Shown piece by piece: positions 47,026 through 64,000 of a stretch of 64,000 nucleotides of DNA. Within the stretch, counting starts at the first letter, position 1, and each line of letters begins with the position of its first letter. The stretch covers positions 28,027,017 to 28,091,016 of the forward strand of contig NC_084587.1 of the NCBI RefSeq assembly GCF_033807715.1. The letters run 5' to 3'. Position numbers and translations under genes: made by a program. Source of the stretch: Cololabis saira (taxonomy: Eukaryota; Chordata; Actinopteri; Beloniformes; Belonidae). The notes below the pieces were generated by a model, which did no database searches, was not told the origin of the DNA, and was given only the letters and a program-made list of their open reading frames with translations.

Positions 47026-48266
47026 ACTGAAGATGCTGTCTCCCATGCACTTCACCTGATCCTGAAACATCTGGAGAAACCCAACACGTGTGTACGCATG
47101 TTGTTTGTGGATTATAGCAGTGCTTTTAACACAATAATTCCACATCACCTGGTCAACAAACTGGCCTTATTGGGTCATGGCCCTTCCATGTGCAATTGGA
47201 TTTTGGACCTTCTCAGCAACAGGCCCCAGTTTGTACGCGTGGGCAACAACACCTCCGACACCATCTGCCTGAGCACGGGCTCCCGCCAGGGCTGTGTATT
47301 AAGCCCACTGCTCTACACACTGATGACACATGACTGTGTTGCACGCTCAGCTACTAACCACATCATCAAGTATGCGGACGATACAACTGTGGTGGGCCTC
47401 CTCCGGAATGACAACGAGGAGTCATACAGAAGGGAGGTAGACCATCTGGTGAGCTGGAGCACTGGGAGTAATCTGGATCTGAATGTCAAGAAGACCATAG
47501 AGGTAATCTTGGACCCCAGAAAGAACCAGCCTACACACACCCCTCTCCTCATAGGTGGAGCTGCTGTGGAGATCGCCCAGAGTACAACGTTTCTGGGGGT
47601 TCACATTTCCAGTGACTTGTCCTGGTCCACACATAGAGCCTCACTGTCAAAGAAAGCCAACCAGAGGCAGCACTTCCTACGTCGGCTGAGGAGAGCACAC
47701 CTGTCCACCACCCATCCTCACCACCTTCTATAGGGGCACGATCGAAAGCATACTGAACAACTGCATCTCCATCTGGTATGAAAGCTGTACGGCAGCCGAT
47801 CGAAAAGCCCTGCAGAGGGTGGTGGATGCTGCAGCCAAAGTCACCGGCACTTCCCTCACATCCGTCAAGGACATTGCACACAGTCGTCGTCTATCAAGGG
47901 CAAACAAAATCCTGGCAGATCCCACCCTTCCTGACCACGGAAAGTTCCCCCTCCTGCCCTCAGGCAGAAGGTTTCTGAGCAACAGGTGCAGAACAGCCAG
48001 GCTCCATGACAGTTTTTCCCCCCCACTCCATGGGACTTTTAAATAAACAGCACCCGTTTCCTGTCTACCCTCGACAACGACTGCCTACAGTACTGCAAGC
48101 AGCGTTTTAGTTTTAGGCCTAGTGTCCTTTTCTTTTAGTGTTTAGAGTTTTTAGTGTTTTAATTGTTTTTATTGCTTGCTTTGAGCCAGTGGCAACAAAA
48201 TTTCATTCCACCTGTACTTGGTCTTTTGGTATGACAATAAAGTGAACCTTGAACCTTGAACCTTGT
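47026..48266 (+). mobile_element. 5'-truncated L2-type LINE, frameshifted reverse transcriptase
   Basis: A plus-strand frame (47098-47733) encodes [50 protein letters not shown], the catalytic [11 protein letters not shown], and [15 protein letters not shown]. The normal C-terminus (VKDIAHSRRLSRANKIL, FPLLPSGRRF) continues at 47819-48046 in another frame, so at least one frameshift inactivates it. The 3' end is GACAATAAAGTGAACC followed by a GAACCTT repeat, as usual for fish L2 elements. It begins 20 bp after the target duplication of the L1 copy. Confidence 0.88.
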
Positions 48267-48485
48267 AGGCTATAGGCCTATGCTTCCGAAATGTGTTTTG
48301 TTTCGTATTTTTATCCAGAGTCATCATGTAAGGCAGGGTCACTGTGGGCTTTATCACTGCCTAAATGGGAATCACCACACCTTTAAAAGCTCTCTCTGTG
48401 TCTTTTACTTCTTCTTGACAACACTTGGCTGGTCTTTTACTCAGTGGAGTAAAAGTTGGCGATGATGTATCAGTTTCTGGCTCAT

Positions 48486-49445
48486 AAACTATAGTTAAAG
48501 TTATTCTATGCAGTCTTCCTAGAGCTAGCAAGATTTGAAAATGGCGCTTCCTCTAAGCCCCGCCCCCCCCCGCCCCCACCCACGAGCGCTCCGTCCAAAG
48601 CCTCGCCCCCACAAACACGAACGCGCATACGATTATTAAACATTTTGGACAGCACATTTACAGCAAAACTACCCCATGTCTCATTCACCTGTAAGCGAGG
48701 TCGGTTTTAGGGGGGGCAGGGGGGGGCTGTGCCCACCAAAACGTGCCCACCGGCGTCTCCATCCCGGAGAGCGTCGGTGAACGGCACGGCAGCGCTGTGG
48801 TGCGCTGCAGGCTCTAAAGCTGCAGCTATGCCGTAGCCTACGGCGTAGCTGCGGCAACACAGCCCGCACGGCACCGCAGTGCGCTGCCGTTCACCGGCGC
48901 TCTCCGCTCTCGCCGTGAGACGCCTATATCCCCACGGACTGCGGCTTTTCACGGCTGCGGCTGTTCACGTGTCCCCCCGGGCTGCTGCAGCAGCAGCAGC
49001 AGCAGCAGCAGCGGACTAACGGCTCCCGCTCCCCGGTTACACACAGCGGGGACGGAGCTGCTCTGGAAATAACTACATAATAACTATATACTGGGGTCCG
49101 TGGCAGAAGGGAGGGAGGGAGGGGGTTACACTGGGACACTGTGAGCCCAGGAGGACGCGTGGAAGTGAACACGTCGGGCTGCTGGAAGCGAGTGCGCGCA
49201 TGGGACAGGGCGGGGGGACGTGGTTTAAAATGAAGACATCTGATTGGTTCTTTCCCTTCCTGGACCTGGACCAATCCGTATCATTCGGACCGAATGGGGG
49301 GGGCTTAGAGGTGCCATTTTCAATCAAAATTTCAATCAAGGAGAATGCCTTTAAAATAAATATATTTATTCTAAAAATATTACACTATTTCAAACACTGT
49401 TATAAATTGAACATAATTCAAAAATCGTAGTGTTGTGCTTTAAAA
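48486..49445. mobile_element. GC-rich inverted-repeat element (probable TIR transposon), CAG repeat inside
   Basis: Left GAAAATGGCGCTTCCTCTAA-GCCCCGCC is mirrored on the right by GGGGGGGGCTTAGAGGTGCC-ATTTTC, giving inverted arms at about 48535-48570 and 49297-49325. The interior is unusually GC-rich and CpG-rich, with a hairpin around GCCGTAGCCTACGGCGTAG (48831-48849) and nine CAG units (48983-49012). No target duplication or transposase found. It could be mistaken for a CpG-island promoter. No gene is supported on either strand; the long minus-strand ORFs are low-complexity. Confidence 0.45.
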
Positions 49446-49642
49446 TTATATGAACAAAACTTCCTGTTCCTGTTTTTTATTTATTTATTTATTTTATTCA
49501 ATCACAATTTAAATGGCAAAATCCGGCATTACATAGATTAAAAAAAAAAATCAAAATATTTTGGTCGACATGTTACTAAGATGACCAAGCATATATTACC
49601 TATAAACAACAGCAACAAAATCACCCAGTGATAAGGTGATAT

Positions 49643-50045
49643 TTTGCCGCGTTCCATTTGTCCTCGGAAGTGGGGATTTCCTAGTTCCTAGTCGGAATTT
49701 TCAACTGGAACGCCCCTCGAAGTGTGATTTCCCACTGGGAAGTGGGAGAGTCTTCACCACCCCCGAGTTCCCATTCCAAGATGGCTGCCCCGGTTGTAAA
49801 CAGTAGAAGAGAGCTCCGTAAAAATTCGTAGCACTTCATTCTAGTTTTGGTCACACTAAATCAGTCGTATACATAAGTATTGTTCGGCATATATATGCTG
49901 CTATAGTGTAATTTACATTTTTCATGTGGTATATGCGAACTACAAACTTGTTTTCCTACTTTGTAACTGGAACGCTGATAACTCGGCTGTGACGTCATTC
50001 CCAGTTGCGAGTTCCGACTTCCGAGGTAAATGGAACCCAGCAAAG
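49643..50045. mobile_element. MITE with about 30-bp TIRs (GTTCCATTT..CTCGGAAGT)
   Basis: The left end TTTGCCGCGTTCCATTTGTC, then CTCGGAAGT, is mirrored by the right end (reverse complement TTTGCTGGGTTCCATTTACC, then TCGGAAGTCGG). About 400 bp, no ORF, no clear target duplication. It ends 36 bp before the Harbinger-like MITE upstream of palb2. Confidence 0.65.
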
Positions 50046-50083
50046 TCCTAGGTATTTTAAAGCGGAAGAATGTGACTCCCTAA

Positions 50084-50171
50084 AGGCTGATTTATGGTTC
50101 CGCGTTATATCAACGCAGAGCCTACGGCGTAGGCGCTGCGTCGTTTTAACGCGGAACCATAAATCAAGCTT
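50084..50171. mobile_element. Harbinger-like MITE (88 bp) upstream of palb2
   Basis: Near-perfect hairpin: AGGCTGATTTATGGTTCCGC at the left, reverse complement AGCTTGATTTATGGTTCCGC at the right, with TAA on both sides (50081-50083, 50172-50174). Same length as the copy at 25173-25260. It lies about 390 bp before the palb2 start codon, within what is probably the promoter/5' UTR region. Confidence 0.8.
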
Positions 50172-50564
50172 AATGATCACGCCACCGGGGCTCGACTGCT
50201 AATGTCTGTTCGTGTCGCGGGAAATAAGAAGAAAATCGATGTCCGTCCGATCGATGATCAAAATAAACTTGTGGAGAAGCTGTTGGATTTGCTGGATGTC
50301 TGTCATAAAAGTTAAGACAAACTAAGGCAAGTCGTTCAGTTATTTGGATATATACTTATTTAACTACTGTCGATTGAAGGTTGTTTTTTTATTATCGCGA
50401 AAGTAAATTCAGACTAACTTACCGTAAACTCGCATAGGACATGGTAACGTTTTAAAGAAATATATACAAGATATACGCACATTCAGTTGGTTTTGCTATG
50501 ACAGACATGTAGTGGTTACATGTAGGTCGTGTGTTGTGTGTTTGAAGGTTGTCGGCTGAGCAGC

Positions 50565-61827
<11,263 letters not shown>

Positions 61828-63547
61828 AAATACACTCAGATAACTTTGTTTTAAAAGAAGAGCATTTATGTCACTGTGATGATCAAAATATATTAACAGG
61901 CTCCAACATCATATCAAACTATTGTCCTCAGACTAATCTCTAGTTAACTTTGTTTCCTCCGTGTACTGTATCTACTGTACCAGGGTTTCTCATAGAAACA
62001 TGCTACGTTATGTCAGTTTGACCAATTTCAGCATTCAGGCACAGAATTATATTTCTACAGTTTGTCCACTTTACTGATCTACGGGTACATTTTTTACACT
62101 GTAAACTGAGCAAATCCCACAACTCAGTGGCAGCTAGTTATAAACTCTTTAAAGTTAAGGGAGAATAAGCTGTTTTTTCCTAGCTTTTGGAAATATATTT
62201 TTATTGTAAATAAATCACTCTGAACCTGTTTGAGTGAAAGTGTTGCTTTTAGACCATTGTTTTATCAGTCCTTTTTAAAACTACTGCTGTTTTGACTGTT
62301 GTTAGTGTGTTTGGACTTTGTTGTATTTAATGAAGAAAAAAAGTATTACCAAAGTTGTATTAAAATTTACATTAAACATTTAAAAATGTACTTGATTGTA
62401 TATTTTTTGTTGAATTTACATGGCAGCTGGCTAAAAGCAGTGTTCAGTCATATTTTTCCTACCCATTATTAAAATCCGGAAGGATGGTGCTGCTGCCTCA
62501 TTTATGGGGAAGAAATGTCAGAAATGAATCTTTAATTATTGTGATCAAAGATCAGTTCAAGGTTTGGTCTTGGAGTAATAGAAGATTTTATGGAAATGTT
62601 TAGTTGCCAAAGTAAATGTGTCCACAAACGACTGAGTGAAGCTAATCTGAAAAGAAACCTAATTATAAGTCCATATTTACTTCATTCTTGGTAGGTGCAT
62701 GAGGTGAGGATTGGTGACAGATCTAAGATTTTCTACATCAGGGAACATAAGGAGCCACAGCAGAGGGGCCAAGTACAGTAACTTACGGTAGTTAACATTT
62801 TAAGTTGATCAAAATGTTAAAGTTGTCCTAAAATAAGGACAGGTATTGTTCAAAATTGTTTTTGATCCACTTAAAATGTTTATTAGTCTGACATCCTTGT
62901 TTTTGGTTAGGTATATTCTCATGCAACACCTTGTTAAAATTATCTAATTAAAAAGAAAAAAAAAAGCTTAGACCCTAAACTCTACCCCAATTTTCCATGT
63001 ACTTTTAACTGTTCATAGGTGAGGTGGGACAGTATTTGTGGAATATGAAAACAATCGTTTAAAAAAAAAGTCTGAGACATGCTTGTCTAGAATGCTGCGA
63101 TGTGTTCAGTCGACCTGTCAAGATGTAAACTTTACTGATACAATAAAAGCAAATCTGTAAACTGCTTTTTGTATCAAATATATTTCAATGACTGGTGCAT
63201 AATTACTAACAGCATGTTTAGTTTAAAGTAGAAATATTTATTACATATCAAAGAACTTACCCTGAACCTCTGCAATATTTATTTTACAAAGTAATCTCTG
63301 AAATGTGATTACGTTTATTTTTGAGTTTGTACAAGATTAAAGTATTACACATGGCCACCAGGTGTCAGTATCGAGTCGTGCACACAGAGCAATTTTGAGC
63401 AAACAATTCACTTAGAAAAAAAGTTGTAAACATTGAAAAAAAAAAAAAGTAAATTTTCACACACCTTCCTTTGTCCATGATGAATTTGTATTATTTTTAG
63501 TATAAACAATTATAGAACAGCCAATCTGACTAAAGCACAAAATTCTG
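61828..63547. other. palb2 3' UTR and downstream spacer
   Basis: About 1.7 kb, A/T-rich, with candidate poly(A) signals at 62209 and 63142. GGCCACCAGGTGTCAG at 63353-63368 loosely resembles a CTCF site. No coding region. Confidence 0.45.
62209..62214 (+). terminator. palb2: Candidate palb2 polyadenylation signal (AATAAA)
   Basis: The AATAAA hexamer lies 382 bp after the palb2 stop, in A/T-rich sequence followed within 40 bp by GT-rich sequence (CTGTTTGAGTGAAAGTGTTG). A second AATAAA at 63142-63147 would give a longer 3' UTR. The choice is inferred. Confidence 0.4.
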
Positions 63548-64000
63548 TGATTAGGTTCAAGAAACTTTATTTAAACCATCTTTACAACACACATGCATGT
63601 TCAGCAGTATGTACATATTTGTACATCTTGTTGAAAGCCACATCTAAAATATTTATAAAAAAGGTAAAAAGTAGCTACAAGGAGAATGTACATGATGAAG
63701 ACGATAACATGGTCCATTTCTCTACATGCGAGAAATACATACAAATACATACAAACGAGACAAAGACCAGACGCTTTTATCAACCTGCACAGCCAGTCGA
63801 GTCCTCACAACTTCATCCACACAGCTGGGTTTAAAGACACATCCTGTGCGCAAACAGTGAAAATCTAGGAACGTTCCAATAAGATGATGAAATTGGAATA
63901 ACAAACAGTATTAGCCCCTGAGACTCAAACGTATGTGTACAAGATGATCTGCCACTCTGTCCAACGATCCAGCAATCACGCCAGCAGAAAGACATTTGTG
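63548..64000 (-). other. Possible 3' UTR end of a convergent minus-strand gene
   Basis: Reading the minus strand, AAATAAAG (plus-strand CTTTATTT near 63565-63573) could be a polyadenylation signal for a transcript entering from the right edge. The stretch has no convincing long ORF, is moderately A/T-rich and contains a palindromic TATGTACATA (Pumilio-like TGTANATA) near 63608-63617. This would place a tail-to-tail neighbour after palb2. The gene itself is not in the window. Confidence 0.25.

Noticed and set aside
48924..49274. 116-codon minus-strand ORF with a poly-Cys run
   Set aside because: The frame runs through a CAG repeat and GC-rich inverted-repeat DNA; there is no domain, splice context or start-site support.

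Overview
This is genomic DNA from a ray-finned (teleost) fish. The coding sequence is split into short exons with GT-AG introns, the introns carry long dinucleotide microsatellites, and the interspersed repeats are typical of teleosts: L1 and L2-type LINE fragments, retroposon tails, and many small terminal-inverted-repeat (TIR) DNA elements. I cannot name the species. There is no bacterial gene content, operon or CRISPR array.

Three protein genes are supported. (1) Minus strand, 112-35850: the 5' two-thirds of a fibrillar procollagen gene. I recognise 46 exons, from the signal peptide through a LamG/TSPN domain, an acidic Tyr-rich variable region, a minor collagen helix and a short non-collagenous hinge into 230 uninterrupted Gly-X-Y triplets of the main helix. 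The hinge and helix sequence fits collagen type V alpha-3 (col5a3) best. The C-terminal helix and C-propeptide lie off the left edge. (2) Plus strand, 39537-45341: a complete six-exon short-chain dehydrogenase of 317 residues matching photoreceptor retinol dehydrogenase 8 (rdh8). (3) Plus strand, 50565-61827: a complete twelve-exon palb2 gene (1402 residues), the BRCA1-BRCA2 bridging protein, with an N-terminal coiled coil, a chromatin-association motif and a C-terminal WD40 propeller. A possible 3' UTR of a convergent minus-strand gene occupies the right edge.

col5a3 and rdh8 are head to head with start codons 3.7 kb apart, the same arrangement as COL5A3/RDH8 on human chromosome 19p13.2. This supports both identifications. 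palb2 follows 5.2 kb after rdh8, whereas human PALB2 is on chromosome 16. I see no functional link between the three genes: they act in extracellular matrix, retinoid cycling and DNA repair.

The accessory layer is the most unusual part. The palb2 introns hold three hAT-like non-autonomous elements with full or near-full 8-bp target duplications. One of them (50707-53250) carries about 39 copies of a 41-bp satellite, including a block of 14-15 units duplicated in tandem. Another carries a long pyrimidine microsatellite. palb2 also appears to use a GC-AG intron inside the WD40 domain. In the collagen gene, CA/TG repeats sit directly against splice sites of two adjacent helix exons. Several nested insertions with clear target-site duplications allow their order of insertion to be read.
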